Assembly: GCF_024734075.1 (NCBI RefSeq)
Contig: NZ_CP102850.1
Span: 4,588,001 to 4,652,000, forward strand
Length of the DNA: 64,000 nt
Direction: 5' to 3'
Source: Gordonia mangrovi
Lineage (GTDB): Bacteria; Actinomycetota; Actinomycetes; Mycobacteriales; Mycobacteriaceae
Below, in pieces: positions 28,070-37,262 of the stretch (positions are counted from its first letter, which is position 1; every line of letters begins with the position of its first letter). Below the pieces are notes generated by a model, which was not told the origin of the DNA, did not search any database, and saw only the letters and a list, made by a program, of their open reading frames with translations. A program made the position numbers and the translations under genes.

Positions 28070-28077
28070 CATTGCTC

Positions 28078-30048
28078 ATGTCGAGTGTCACCGAACGCAG
28101 CCTCGCTCCCGTCGACGTCGCCCGTCTGCGCGACGCCACGCGCGCCGGCAACATCCCCACCCTGATCGCCACGTTGGTCGAGATGACCGGGGATGAGCGG
28201 TGGCTGTCGGAGCGCTACCGTCCGACCCGGCCGCGGGGAATGGACGACAACCGAACAGGTGGGCTGGACCCGGAGATCCGCGATGAGATCTGCGATGCGG
28301 TCGTGAAAGCGGTGTGCGCGTGGCACGCCGCCGGTGCGCCGCCGCGCCGGGCGATGAGTGAGCCGGAGATCGCTGCCGTGCTGGACTTCACCGCCGGCGA
28401 GTCGGTGCCGCACGAATTCAGTCCGATGATGGCCGAGATCGTGCGAGGTGCGCGTGAATCGGACCCGGTCCCGCGGACCGTGCCGGCGGCCGAGGCGGGT
28501 CACCTCACCGCGATCGTGATCGGAGCCGGTGTCGCAGGCATGTTGATGTCGGTGCAGCTGAGCGAGGCCGGGGTCGAGCACGTGGTGCTGGAGAAGAACG
28601 ACGACGTGGGTGGCTCCTGGTGGGAGAACCGCTATCCGGGTGCCGGCGTCGATACTCCCAGCTACCTGTATTCGATCTCGTCGTTCGAGCATCATTGGTC
28701 GACGCATTTCGGTAAGCGCGACGAGGTGCAGGGGTACCTGGCCGCCTACGCCGACGAACACCGGTTGCGCGAGCGCATCCGCTTCGGGGTCGAGGTCGAG
28801 TCGGCAGCCTATGACCCGGCCGACCAGCACTGGACGGTCACCGCGCGCGATCGCGCCGGCGCAACCGCAACGCTGCGGGCTCGGTTGGTGATCAGCGCAG
28901 TGGGGTTGCTCAATCGCCCCAAGATCCCGGCGTTGCCCGGCATGGACGAGTTCGGCGGACGCATCTTCCATTCTGCACAGTGGCCGGCCGAACTCGACGA
29001 ACCCGGCGCGTTGACCGGCAAGCGCGTGGCGATCGTCGGCTCCGGTGCCAGCGCGATGCAGATCGGACCGGCCATCGTCGACGACGTCGAGTCGCTGACC
29101 GTCTTCCAGCGCTCACCGCAGTGGATCGCCCCGAACGGCGACTACTTCGCGCCGGTCGGTGACGACGTGCACTGGCTGATGGTTCACGTTCCGGGATACC
29201 GGGAATGGTATCGCGCGCGATTGTCCTGGATCTTCAACGACAAGGTTCATCCCACACTGCAGGTCGATCCGGAGTGGCCAGAGCAGACGGCGTCGATCAA
29301 TGCGGCCAACCACGGTCACCGCGGGTTCTACCTCCGCTATCTGCGCGACCAACTCGGTGACCGCGAGGACCTGATCGAACTCTCGACTCCGGACTATCCC
29401 CCCTTCGGCAAGCGGATGCTGCTCGACAACGGGTGGTATGCGATGCTGCGCCGCGACAACGTCGAACTCGTGCCGCGCGCAGTCCGGGAGGTGACGCGGT
29501 CCGGGCTCGTCGACACCGATGGCACCGCACGCGATTTCGACATCATCGTGCTGGCCACCGGGTTCCACAGCGACCGGTTTCTGTATCCGATGGATGTGCG
29601 GGGCCGCAGTGGCCGCTCGACCGTCGAGGTGTGGGGAGAGAACGACGCGTTCGCCTACCTCGGTATCACGGCGCCCGACTTTCCCAACCTGTTCGTGCTG
29701 ACCGGGCCCAACACGGCGCTCGGACACGGCGGGAGCTTCATCAGCATCCTCGAATACCAGGTCCGCTACGTGTCCGACGCGATAGCTCTGATGGCACACG
29801 AGCACCTCGGGGCCCTCGAGGTTCGCCACGATGTCACGGCCGACTACAACCGGGCCGTCGACGAGGCGCACGCCCGCATGGTGTGGACGCATCCGGCGAT
29901 GACCAACTGGTACCGCAACGACGACGGCCGGGTGGTGGCGGTGTTGCCGTGGCGGATCATCGACTATTGGACGATGACCCGCGCGGTCGATCGCGAGGAT
30001 TTCGTCAGCGAACCCGCAACCGATGTGCCGGCGGGCGCGGTCGGCTGA
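28078..30048 (+). CDS. Flavin-dependent Baeyer-Villiger monooxygenase, long form with N-terminal extension
   Basis: The 656-residue enzyme probably inserts oxygen next to a ketone carbonyl, giving an ester or lactone. An N-terminal helical extension of about 140 residues precedes the first Rossmann motif (VIGAGVAGMLMSVQL), as in 4-hydroxyacetophenone-type enzymes. The Baeyer-Villiger fingerprint FGGRIFHSAQWP (FxGxxxHxxxWP) and the second, NADPH motif VAIVGSGASAMQIG follow, then ATGFHSDRF. ATG 28078 lies just after the palindrome; TTG 28072 is an alternative. It is divergent from the nitroreductase operon and likely co-regulated. Confidence 0.92.
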   Translation: MSSVTERSLAPVDVARLRDATRAGNIPTLIATLVEMTGDERWLSERYRPTRPRGMDDNRTGGLDPEIRDEICDAVVKAVCAWHAAGAPPRRAMSEPEIAAVLDFTAGESVPHEFSPMMAEIVRGARESDPVPRTVPAAEAGHLTAIVIGAGVAGMLMSVQLSEAGVEHVVLEKNDDVGGSWWENRYPGAGVDTPSYLYSISSFEHHWSTHFGKRDEVQGYLAAYADEHRLRERIRFGVEVESAAYDPADQHWTVTARDRAGATATLRARLVISAVGLLNRPKIPALPGMDEFGGRIFHSAQWPAELDEPGALTGKRVAIVGSGASAMQIGPAIVDDVESLTVFQRSPQWIAPNGDYFAPVGDDVHWLMVHVPGYREWYRARLSWIFNDKVHPTLQVDPEWPEQTASINAANHGHRGFYLRYLRDQLGDREDLIELSTPDYPPFGKRMLLDNGWYAMLRRDNVELVPRAVREVTRSGLVDTDGTARDFDIIVLATGFHSDRFLYPMDVRGRSGRSTVEVWGENDAFAYLGITAPDFPNLFVLTGPNTALGHGGSFISILEYQVRYVSDAIALMAHEHLGALEVRHDVTADYNRAVDEAHARMVWTHPAMTNWYRNDDGRVVAVLPWRIIDYWTMTRAVDREDFVSEPATDVPAGAVG

Positions 30049-30226
30049 CCGCTGGGGGCGGCGAACACGAGACGCCGAGGGTGCGTCTGCCCATTGTATT
30101 TCGGAAATATAGATGTTTGTTCTCACGCATTAACGTGCGCGAAACGCTCGACCGGTAACCGCGAAACACAGCCTTCTTAGCGTCTTTAGGGAGACGAAAG
30201 AACCCCGAATCGTCGAGGAGATGTGC

Positions 30227-31837
30227 ATGGCAACCGATTCGTCCCAGTTGACCCCCGGGGTCCACACCGGGCCGGCAGGAACGTCGATCATCAAGAAGTC
30301 GTATCACCCACGGCTGACCAACGAGGACCTTGCGCCCCTCGTCGAGCAGAAGTGGAACTGGTACAACATCTTCGCCTTCTGGATGGCCGACGTGCACAGT
30401 GTCGGCGGCTACGTGACCGCGGGTGCCCTGTTCGCGCTCGGCCTGACCAGTTGGCAGGTCTTCGTCTGCCTGATCGTCGGCATTTGCATCGTGCAGGCCA
30501 TGTGCAACCTGGTGGCCAAACCCAGCCAGGTGCACGGCCTGGCGTATCCGGTTGTCGCTCGCGTCGCATTCGGTGTGCTCGGGGCCAACATCGCGGCGAT
30601 CATCCGCGGCAGCATCGCCATCGCGTGGTACGGCGTGCAGACGTTCCTGGCCGCGGGCGCCCTGACCATCATGATTCTCAAGCTGTTCCCGGGCCTCGGC
30701 GACTACGCGACCGACGCGCACACCTTCCTCGGCTTGTCCTATGTGGGCTACCTGAGCTTCGCCATCCTCTGGGTCCTGCAGGCGCTCGTCTTCTGGAAGG
30801 GCATGGAGATGGTGCGGTGGCTCTGTGACGTCAGTGGGCCGCTGATCTACGCCATGATGTTCATGCTGTGCATCTACATGATGGCCCGCGCCGACTGGCA
30901 GATCAGTCTCGACCTGACCATCAACGATTTGCAGTTGTCGGTCGGCCAACAGCTGGCCGCGATGGCCGGCGCGATCGCGCTGGTGGTCTCGTACTTCGCC
31001 GGGCCGATGCTCAACTTCGGCGACTTCTCCCGCTACGCGAAGTCGTACAAGCAGCTCAAACTGGGCAACTTCATCGGACTGCCGATCAACTTCATCGTCT
31101 TCTCGCTGCTGGTCGTGCTCACCGCCTCGGCGACCCTGCCGGTGTTCGGCGAGTTGATGACCAACCCCATCGACACGGTCGCCGCCATCGACACCTACTT
31201 CGCGGTGCTGCTGGGCGGGTTCGCCTTCGTGCTCGCCACCATCGGCATCAACATCGTGGCGAACTTCGTCGCACCGGCCTTCGACTTCTCCAACGTCAAC
31301 CCGCAGAAGATCAGCTGGCGGACCGGCGGAATGATCGCCGCCTGCGGTTCGGTCATTCTCATGCCGTGGAATTGGTACAACAACGACGAGGCGATCCTGT
31401 GGACCCTCGGCATCCTGGGCGCACTCATCGGGCCGCTGTTCGGCATCCTGATCGCCGACTACTACCTGATCCGCAAGCAGCATGTGGTGGTCGATGACCT
31501 CTTCTCCATGGAGGAAGGCGGTACCTACTGGTACCAGAAGGGCTTCAACCCCGTCGCCGTCAAGTCGGTGATCGTCGGTGGCGCGGCCTCCATCAGTTCC
31601 GTCGTTCTGCCCGAACTCGTGTCCGCGGTGTCGTGGCTCGGTCAGTACAGCTGGTTCGTCGGCTGCATCGCCGCGTTCGTCGCGTACGTGTTGTTCGCAC
31701 GGAGCGCAGGTATGCACCTGGCCGCGGCCGAGGAGATGGCACACGCGAAGGCCACCGCCGATATCGAGGTTTCCGCTGACGGCACCGTCGCACCGTCCGA
31801 CGCTACCGAGGTGACCACCGCCAAGCCGGTCGAGTAG
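30227..31837 (+). CDS. NCS1 family nucleobase/hydantoin:cation symporter
   Basis: The 536-residue permease has about 12 membrane helices. The first helix KWNWYNIFAFWMADVHSVGG and later NFGDFSRYAKSYKQLKLGNF and FDFSNVNPQKISWRTGG are diagnostic of the Mhp1/allantoin/uracil permease group. GAGGAG (30215-30220) is well spaced for ATG 30227. The gene lies 178 bp after the monooxygenase on the same strand with its own upstream region. Whether it imports a substrate for the cluster or a nucleobase is unknown. Confidence 0.88.
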   Translation: MATDSSQLTPGVHTGPAGTSIIKKSYHPRLTNEDLAPLVEQKWNWYNIFAFWMADVHSVGGYVTAGALFALGLTSWQVFVCLIVGICIVQAMCNLVAKPSQVHGLAYPVVARVAFGVLGANIAAIIRGSIAIAWYGVQTFLAAGALTIMILKLFPGLGDYATDAHTFLGLSYVGYLSFAILWVLQALVFWKGMEMVRWLCDVSGPLIYAMMFMLCIYMMARADWQISLDLTINDLQLSVGQQLAAMAGAIALVVSYFAGPMLNFGDFSRYAKSYKQLKLGNFIGLPINFIVFSLLVVLTASATLPVFGELMTNPIDTVAAIDTYFAVLLGGFAFVLATIGINIVANFVAPAFDFSNVNPQKISWRTGGMIAACGSVILMPWNWYNNDEAILWTLGILGALIGPLFGILIADYYLIRKQHVVVDDLFSMEEGGTYWYQKGFNPVAVKSVIVGGAASISSVVLPELVSAVSWLGQYSWFVGCIAAFVAYVLFARSAGMHLAAAEEMAHAKATADIEVSADGTVAPSDATEVTTAKPVE

Positions 31838-31849
31838 GCAATTCGGGCC

Positions 31850-31894
31850 TCACCACCCGGTGGTCTCTCCTCTGACGGGAGCCCCGGGTGGTGA
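31850..31894 (+). terminator. Terminator hairpin after the NCS1 permease
   Basis: TCACCACCCGG (31850-31860) is the exact complement of CCGGGTGGTGA (31884-31894), and an inner stem-like tctcc/gggag lies in the loop. Only a short A/T stretch follows. Confidence 0.7.
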
Positions 31895-31932
31895 AATCCG
31901 CTGGTCCGGCTCGGCGGGGGTCCGTTTCGACG

Positions 31933-31938
31933 TAGCGT
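31933..31938 (+). promoter_or_regulatory. TAGCGT box for the WS/DGAT gene, leaderless-type start
   Basis: TAGCGT is seven bases upstream of ATG 31946 and there is no Shine-Dalgarno sequence. A GTG at 31937 inside the box is a less likely start. Confidence 0.35.
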
Positions 31939-31945
31939 GTCCGAC

Positions 31946-33385
31946 ATGGCGAATGATGAGTCGGGGACGTCGGCGGGCGACGGCGAGCGGATCCGTGCGA
32001 TGGATGCCGTCTTCGTCGACGCCGAGGAGCCGGGGCCGTCGGTCGCCATCGGGTCGGTGATCGTGGCCGACGGCCCGGCGCCGACCCTGCAGGAGACACG
32101 CGATTTCGTCGCCTCCCGCATCGCATTGACTCCCCGGCTTCAGCAGCGAATCGTGCCGTCGTCGTTGCGGATCAGGCGGCCGGTGTGGGAGCACGCCGAA
32201 GCCGACCTGACCCATCACATCCGGGAGATCGACCTCGGCGGCGACGGCGGTGATGCCGCGCTCGAGCAGGCGGTGTCGCGCATCATGGAGATCCCGCTCG
32301 ATTTCGAACGCCCGCTGTGGGACATGCATCTGCTCACCGGTCTGGCCGACGGCTTCGGAATGGTGACCAGGGTGCATCATGTGGTGGCCGACGGACAGGG
32401 CTCGGTGTTGATGTTGGGCCATTTGCTCGACACGGATGCCGCCGGGACCACCACACTCACCGATGCCCTCCTCGGCGCGGGCCGCGAGCTCGCGCCGAGC
32501 GTCGGTACGGGAGGGTCGCCGCGGGATCATCTGGTCGCCTCGGTCGCGGACGGTGGAGACCGGTTGATGCGTGCGCTGCGTACGTCGCTCCACCCGGGTG
32601 AGGCGGCCACGGCGGTGGTCGACGCCGGGCGCAGAGCGGGGGAACAGTTCGCCAGCGCCGCCGAGGCAGTCCGTACGTGGACCGCGCCGCGGTTCGGTTC
32701 GCTGATCGGCGGCTCACCCGGTGTCCGGCGCCATTGGCATATGGTGCGGATGCCGATCGCCGACGTGAAGGCGGTCAAGAACGCGTTCGGCTGCACGCTC
32801 AACGACGTCGTCATGGCGATGGTTTCCGGCGGATACGGGCTGATGATGCAACGCCGTGCGAAACCGACCGACGGGAAATACCTCAAGGTCGTGATCCCGG
32901 TCTCGGTCCGGGCACCCTTCGATGTGTCCTCGAACAACCAGGTGTCCGGGCTGCTCACCCAGCTGCCGGTGAGTGGGACGGCGGTCGAGCGACTGACCTG
33001 GATCACCGATCACATCAACAAGGTGAAGCATTCCGGTGAGGCCGAGTCGGTCAAGGTCATCACAGATATGTTCAACGTCGCTCCGGCCGCCATCCAGACG
33101 GTGGCGGTCCGCCACCGCGGACCACTGCCGGAGTGGATGGTCGACACACTCGTCACCAACGTCCCCGGTCCGCCCTTCCCGACCTACTACCAGGGCAGGC
33201 GGGTGCGGCAGATGCTGCCCATCGTCGCACTCGGCCGTCCGTTGTGGTGCCTTGTCGCCGTCCTGTCGTTCGACGGAGAACTGAGCTTCGGAATCTCGAC
33301 CGGGGAAGGTGGGGAGCAGGCCGGTCGCGACATCCGTGAGGGCATCCGGCAGACCCTGGCGGAGCTGCAGACGGCGTCGGGGTGA
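31946..33385 (+). CDS. Wax ester synthase / acyl-CoA:diacylglycerol acyltransferase
   Basis: The 479-residue enzyme makes triacylglycerol and/or wax esters, storage lipids typical of Gordonia, Rhodococcus and mycobacteria. The catalytic motif HHVVADGQG (HHxxxDG) lies near residue 145; the second family segment NDVVMAMVSGGYGLM and the C-terminal NVPGPPFPTYYQGRRV are present. It probably acts at the membrane-lipid droplet boundary. It stands alone between two hairpins or promoter regions. Confidence 0.93.
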   Translation: MANDESGTSAGDGERIRAMDAVFVDAEEPGPSVAIGSVIVADGPAPTLQETRDFVASRIALTPRLQQRIVPSSLRIRRPVWEHAEADLTHHIREIDLGGDGGDAALEQAVSRIMEIPLDFERPLWDMHLLTGLADGFGMVTRVHHVVADGQGSVLMLGHLLDTDAAGTTTLTDALLGAGRELAPSVGTGGSPRDHLVASVADGGDRLMRALRTSLHPGEAATAVVDAGRRAGEQFASAAEAVRTWTAPRFGSLIGGSPGVRRHWHMVRMPIADVKAVKNAFGCTLNDVVMAMVSGGYGLMMQRRAKPTDGKYLKVVIPVSVRAPFDVSSNNQVSGLLTQLPVSGTAVERLTWITDHINKVKHSGEAESVKVITDMFNVAPAAIQTVAVRHRGPLPEWMVDTLVTNVPGPPFPTYYQGRRVRQMLPIVALGRPLWCLVAVLSFDGELSFGISTGEGGEQAGRDIREGIRQTLAELQTASG

Positions 33386-33511
33386 AGGGCGTGTGGGGTG
33401 AATGCCGCAGTGTGCGTGCGGTCGAGTTGGGTTGTTCGCTCGATGTCCGAGCGGACGTGACGTCCTAGCGTCAGGGTCACGGGATCGACCGACCCGACGG
33501 AGGTGTGGACG

Positions 33512-34621
33512 ATGGCCGGCGTAACGGCTCATGAGACCGAGACCCTGGTGATCGGCGGCGGTCAGGCGGGACTGGCGATGGCGCAGCAGCTGATACGTCG
33601 AGGTCGTCACTGTCTGGTCGTCGACCGGAACGATCGAGTGGGTGACGCATGGCGGCAGCGGTGGGATTCGCTGCAACTGTTCACGTCGAACCGCTACAAC
33701 GGACTGCCGGGGATGCCGTTTCCCGGTTCGCGATCGTCGTATCCGAACAAGGATGAGGTGGCCGATTACCTGGAGGCATACGCTGCGCGATTCGCTGTGC
33801 CGATCCGGACCGGCGTCAACGTCGATCGTCTGTCCCACCGTGACTCGCGTTTCGCGGCCGTTGCCGGCGACGAGGTGTTCCTCGCCGACGCGGTGGTGGT
33901 GGCGACCGGTGCATATCGCACGCCACGCGTGCCCGATGTCGCACCCGAACTCCGTTCCGACATCACGCAACTGCACTCCAGTGGCTACCGCAATCCGTCG
34001 CAGCTGCGACCCGGCGGTGTGTTGGTGGTGGGTGCGGGCAATTCGGGAGCGGAAATCGCGCTCGAGTTGTCCCGCGGGACCCGCGTCTGGCTGTCCGGAC
34101 GCGACACCGGCCATGAGCCAACGAGCAGGGGCACGATCCCCGACCGGATGATGATGCCGCTGATGTGGTTTGCCGCCACGCATGTGCTCACGGTCGGTAC
34201 GCCGATCGGTCGCCGGGCGCGCGACCATTTCTTGCACCCGCCGAAGGGCATACCGTTGGGCGGCATTCGTCCCCGTGGGCTGGCCAAGGCGGGCATCGAG
34301 CGGGTCGCGCGGGTGGCCGGAGTGCGTGAAGGCCGGCCCGTTCTCGCCGACGGGACAGTGCTCGACGTCGCCAACGTCGTGTGGTGCACCGGCTTCGACC
34401 CGGACCTCTCGTGGATCGACCTGCAGGTGATCCTCGACGACGGGTATCCGAGACACGATCGCGGCGCGATCACGACCGAGCCGGGTCTGTACTTCATCGG
34501 CCTGCCGTTCATCCGGGCGCTGAGTTCCGCGCTTCTCGGTGGAGTCGGCCGCGATGCCGCCGACATCGCGGCTCGGATCGACGAGCTTCTCGGCTCGGTG
34601 CGCTCGACCGCACTGAGGTGA
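33512..34621 (+). CDS. FAD-dependent oxidoreductase, CzcO/flavin monooxygenase-like
   Basis: The 369-residue flavoprotein has an N-terminal FAD motif (VIGGGQAGLAMAQQL), an RWDSLQLFTSNRYNGLPGMP segment typical of the flavin-monooxygenase/CzcO group, and a second NADPH motif (VVGAGNSGAEIALEL). The C-terminal WCTGFDPDLSWID matches the ATG-type motif before the last FAD contact. It is shorter than true Baeyer-Villiger enzymes and lacks their fingerprint. GGAGG is eight bases before ATG 33512. Substrate unknown. Confidence 0.83.
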   Translation: MAGVTAHETETLVIGGGQAGLAMAQQLIRRGRHCLVVDRNDRVGDAWRQRWDSLQLFTSNRYNGLPGMPFPGSRSSYPNKDEVADYLEAYAARFAVPIRTGVNVDRLSHRDSRFAAVAGDEVFLADAVVVATGAYRTPRVPDVAPELRSDITQLHSSGYRNPSQLRPGGVLVVGAGNSGAEIALELSRGTRVWLSGRDTGHEPTSRGTIPDRMMMPLMWFAATHVLTVGTPIGRRARDHFLHPPKGIPLGGIRPRGLAKAGIERVARVAGVREGRPVLADGTVLDVANVVWCTGFDPDLSWIDLQVILDDGYPRHDRGAITTEPGLYFIGLPFIRALSSALLGGVGRDAADIAARIDELLGSVRSTALR

Positions 34622-34681
34622 CGTCCGGCGAAAGCCGGCGAGTCGGCGTACGCCGCGTTCCGGCAGACCGTACCGGGGACC

Positions 34682-34687
34682 TAGACT
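34682..34687 (+). promoter_or_regulatory. TAGACT box for thyA, leaderless-type start
   Basis: TAGACT ends six bases before GTG 34694, and no ribosome-binding site is seen. It would drive thyA-dfrA and the overlapping glycosylase-like gene. Confidence 0.45.
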
Positions 34688-34693
34688 GGCATC

Positions 34694-35527
34694 GTGAGTA
34701 CGGCCATCCGAGACATCACGCCGACCGGCGGTACCCCGACTCCGTACGAGGATCTGCTACAGCTGGTCCTCGACACCGGCACGCCCAAGGCGGATCGCAC
34801 GGGCACGGGTACCCGGAGCCTGTTCGGACACCAGTTGCGCTACGACCTGTCGGCCGGCTTCCCGCTGATCACCACCAAGAAGGTGCATCTGAAGTCGATC
34901 ATCTACGAGCTGCTGTGGTTCCTGCGGGGCGACTCAAACGTGCGGTGGCTGCAGGACCGCGGCGTCACCATCTGGGATGAATGGGCCGACGCCGATGGTG
35001 ATCTCGGACCGGTCTACGGGGTGCAGTGGCGCAGCTGGCCGACGCCGTCCGGTGAGCACATCGACCAGATCTCGGCGGCGCTCGACCTCCTCCGGACCAA
35101 CCCCGACTCACGTCGCAACATCGTGTCGGCCTGGAACGTCGGCGAGATCCCGCAGATGGCGCTGCCGCCGTGTCACGCGTTCTTCCAGTTCTACGTCGCC
35201 GACGGCAAGCTCTCCTGCCAGCTGTATCAGCGCAGCGCGGACCTGTTCCTCGGGGTTCCGTTCAACATCGCCTCCTACGCCCTGCTCACCCACATGATGG
35301 CGCAACAGGCCGACCTCGATGTCGGCGAGTTCGTGTGGACCGGCGGAGACTGCCACATCTACGACAACCACGTCGATCAGGTGCGGTTGCAGCTCTCGCG
35401 CGACCCCTATCCCTATCCGGCCCTCGAACTGCGGCGCGCGACGTCGATCTCCGACTACGAGTTCGACGACATCGCGGTGGTGGGTTACGAGTCGCATCCG
35501 GGCATCAAGGCGCCGGTGGCGGTCTGA
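34694..35527 (+). CDS. thyA: Thymidylate synthase ThyA (folate-dependent)
   Basis: ThyA methylates dUMP to dTMP, oxidizing methylene-tetrahydrofolate to dihydrofolate. The nucleophile Cys-160 lies in [11 protein letters not shown]; the dUMP-binding [20 protein letters not shown] and the start [19 protein letters not shown] are standard. Length 277. dfrA follows by one base, which recycles the dihydrofolate. A second, flavin-dependent synthase (thyX) is encoded 7 kb away. Confidence 0.97.
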   Translation: MSTAIRDITPTGGTPTPYEDLLQLVLDTGTPKADRTGTGTRSLFGHQLRYDLSAGFPLITTKKVHLKSIIYELLWFLRGDSNVRWLQDRGVTIWDEWADADGDLGPVYGVQWRSWPTPSGEHIDQISAALDLLRTNPDSRRNIVSAWNVGEIPQMALPPCHAFFQFYVADGKLSCQLYQRSADLFLGVPFNIASYALLTHMMAQQADLDVGEFVWTGGDCHIYDNHVDQVRLQLSRDPYPYPALELRRATSISDYEFDDIAVVGYESHPGIKAPVAV

Positions 35528-35528
35528 G

Positions 35529-36038
35529 ATGGCCACCTCCGTCACACTGCTCTGGGCGCAGGACCGCGTCGGCGCCATCGGTCGCGGCAACGACATCCCG
35601 TGGCACGTACCCGAGGACATGCGACGGTTCCGCGAGCTCACGGGCACCGCGCCTGTGGTGATGGGGCGTCGGACGTGGGAGTCGTTGCCGGACCGCTTCC
35701 GGCCGCTGCCCGGGCGCCGCAATGTGGTGATCACCCGCTCGACGACGTTGATCGCCGAGGGTGCAGACGTGGTCCACACCATCGACCAGGCTCTGGCGTC
35801 GGTCGACGGGCCGGTGACCGTGATCGGCGGTGGCCAGATCTACGAGGTCGCGATGGCCCATGCGTCCAATGTGCGCGTCACCGAGATCGACATGCTGGTG
35901 GAGTCGGCGGACACCTTCGCCCCGGAGATCGATCCCTATGTGTGGGACACGGTCGAGACCGGGGAGTGGCTGACGTCCTCGACCGGTACTCGGTACCGTT
36001 TCGTCGACTACGTCCGGCACGCGCTCGTGCACGGATGA
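35529..36038 (+). CDS. dfrA: Dihydrofolate reductase
   Basis: This enzyme regenerates tetrahydrofolate with NADPH. The 169-residue sequence shows IGRGNDIPWHVPEDMRRFRE (active-site region), VVMGRRTWESLP and VIGGGQIYEVAM. It is tightly linked to thyA and its stop overlaps the next gene as ATGA, so the three are likely one operon. Confidence 0.97.
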   Translation: MATSVTLLWAQDRVGAIGRGNDIPWHVPEDMRRFRELTGTAPVVMGRRTWESLPDRFRPLPGRRNVVITRSTTLIAEGADVVHTIDQALASVDGPVTVIGGGQIYEVAMAHASNVRVTEIDMLVESADTFAPEIDPYVWDTVETGEWLTSSTGTRYRFVDYVRHALVHG

Positions 36039-37258
36039 CACGGACCCTCTCGGTCGCGCAGGCGCGCCGAATCGCGCTGGCCGCACAAGGGTTCACCGAT
36101 CGGCGGCCGTCGGGCGAGCCGACCATGGCGCATCTGCGGCGCGTCGTGGGCCGGACCCGGCTGATCCAGATGGATTCGGTCAACATCGCGGTCCGGGCGC
36201 ACTACATGCCGCTGTTCAGTCGACTCGGCGGCTACGACCGTCAACTCCTGGACCGGGCGGCCTGGCAGCCGCGACGCGGTCAACGGCTGCTGACGGAGTA
36301 CTGGGCGCACGAAGCGGCGTTGATCCCGATCGAGGACTGGCCGCTGTTCGGCTGGCGCAGAGACGAATTCCGCGACGGACGCTATCGCTTCACGCGCGAG
36401 GTGATGCGGGACAGTCGTGACCTCGCCCGCGACGTGCGCGACATCATCGCCGAGCACGGTCCGAGCACCCCCAAGCAGATCGAGGACCTGCTGGGGATCG
36501 AGCGTTCCGCGGGCCTGCCCGGCGGGTGGTGGCACCGCGGTGAGGTGAAACACGTGTGCGAGGCGATGTTCGCCGCCGGGGTGCTGTCGGCCGTGCGCAA
36601 CGCGAACTTCGTACGCCACTACGACCTCGCCGAACGCGTCATCGGTGCGTCAGTCGACCAGCACGTGGATCGTGCCGACGCACACCGCGAGCTGACCGCG
36701 CGGGCCGCCCGGGCGCTCGGGGTCGCCACCGTGGCAGATCTGGCGGACTACTACCGAACCAAGACCGCCGATGTGCGGCCGGCCGTCGAGGATCTCGTCG
36801 ACGCGGGCGTGTTGACGCCGGTCACCATCCCGGGTTGGCGCGATCCGGCGTATCTGCATGCCGACGCGCGGCTGCCACGGCGGGTGGACCGCAGCGCGAT
36901 CCTGTCGCCGTTCGATCCGCTGGTCTTCTATCGGCCCCGTGCCGAGCGGCTCTTCGACTTCCACTACCGCATCGAGATCTACGTGCCCGAACACAAACGG
37001 GTGCACGGCTACTACGTTCTGCCGTATCTGATGGGCGACGACATCGTGGCACGCGTCGATCTCAAGGCGGACCGTCGGGAACGTGCCCTGCGGGTGCTCG
37101 GGGCGTTCGTCGAAGCCGATCATCCGAGAGCGGCTGTGGCGCAACGGCTGGCACACGACCTCGGTGAGATGGCGGGGTGGCTCGACCTGGACGCCGTCGT
37201 GGTGGGACGGCGCGGGGATCTGGCCGGTGCGCTGCGCGCCGAGGTCGCGCTCACCTGA
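36035..37258 (+). CDS. Winged-helix YcaQ-like (DUF1006) protein, possible crosslink-repair DNA glycosylase
   Basis: The 407-residue protein belongs to the HTH_42/DUF1006 family that includes E. coli YcaQ and Streptomyces AlkZ, glycosylases that unhook interstrand crosslinks. The N-terminal LSVAQARRIALAAQGF, the RLIQMDSVNIAVRAHY motif (QxDS-N) and the C-terminal PFDPLVFYRPRAERLFDFHY are family features. Translational coupling to dfrA is implied by the four-base overlap. Repair activity is inferred from the family only. Confidence 0.8.
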   Translation: MTRTLSVAQARRIALAAQGFTDRRPSGEPTMAHLRRVVGRTRLIQMDSVNIAVRAHYMPLFSRLGGYDRQLLDRAAWQPRRGQRLLTEYWAHEAALIPIEDWPLFGWRRDEFRDGRYRFTREVMRDSRDLARDVRDIIAEHGPSTPKQIEDLLGIERSAGLPGGWWHRGEVKHVCEAMFAAGVLSAVRNANFVRHYDLAERVIGASVDQHVDRADAHRELTARAARALGVATVADLADYYRTKTADVRPAVEDLVDAGVLTPVTIPGWRDPAYLHADARLPRRVDRSAILSPFDPLVFYRPRAERLFDFHYRIEIYVPEHKRVHGYYVLPYLMGDDIVARVDLKADRRERALRVLGAFVEADHPRAAVAQRLAHDLGEMAGWLDLDAVVVGRRGDLAGALRAEVALT

Positions 37259-37262
37259 CAGG

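Noticed and set aside
30005-31744. Long minus-strand frame opposite the NCS1 permease
   Set aside because: His/Asp/Gln-rich antisense translation of a membrane-protein gene; no recognizable domain.
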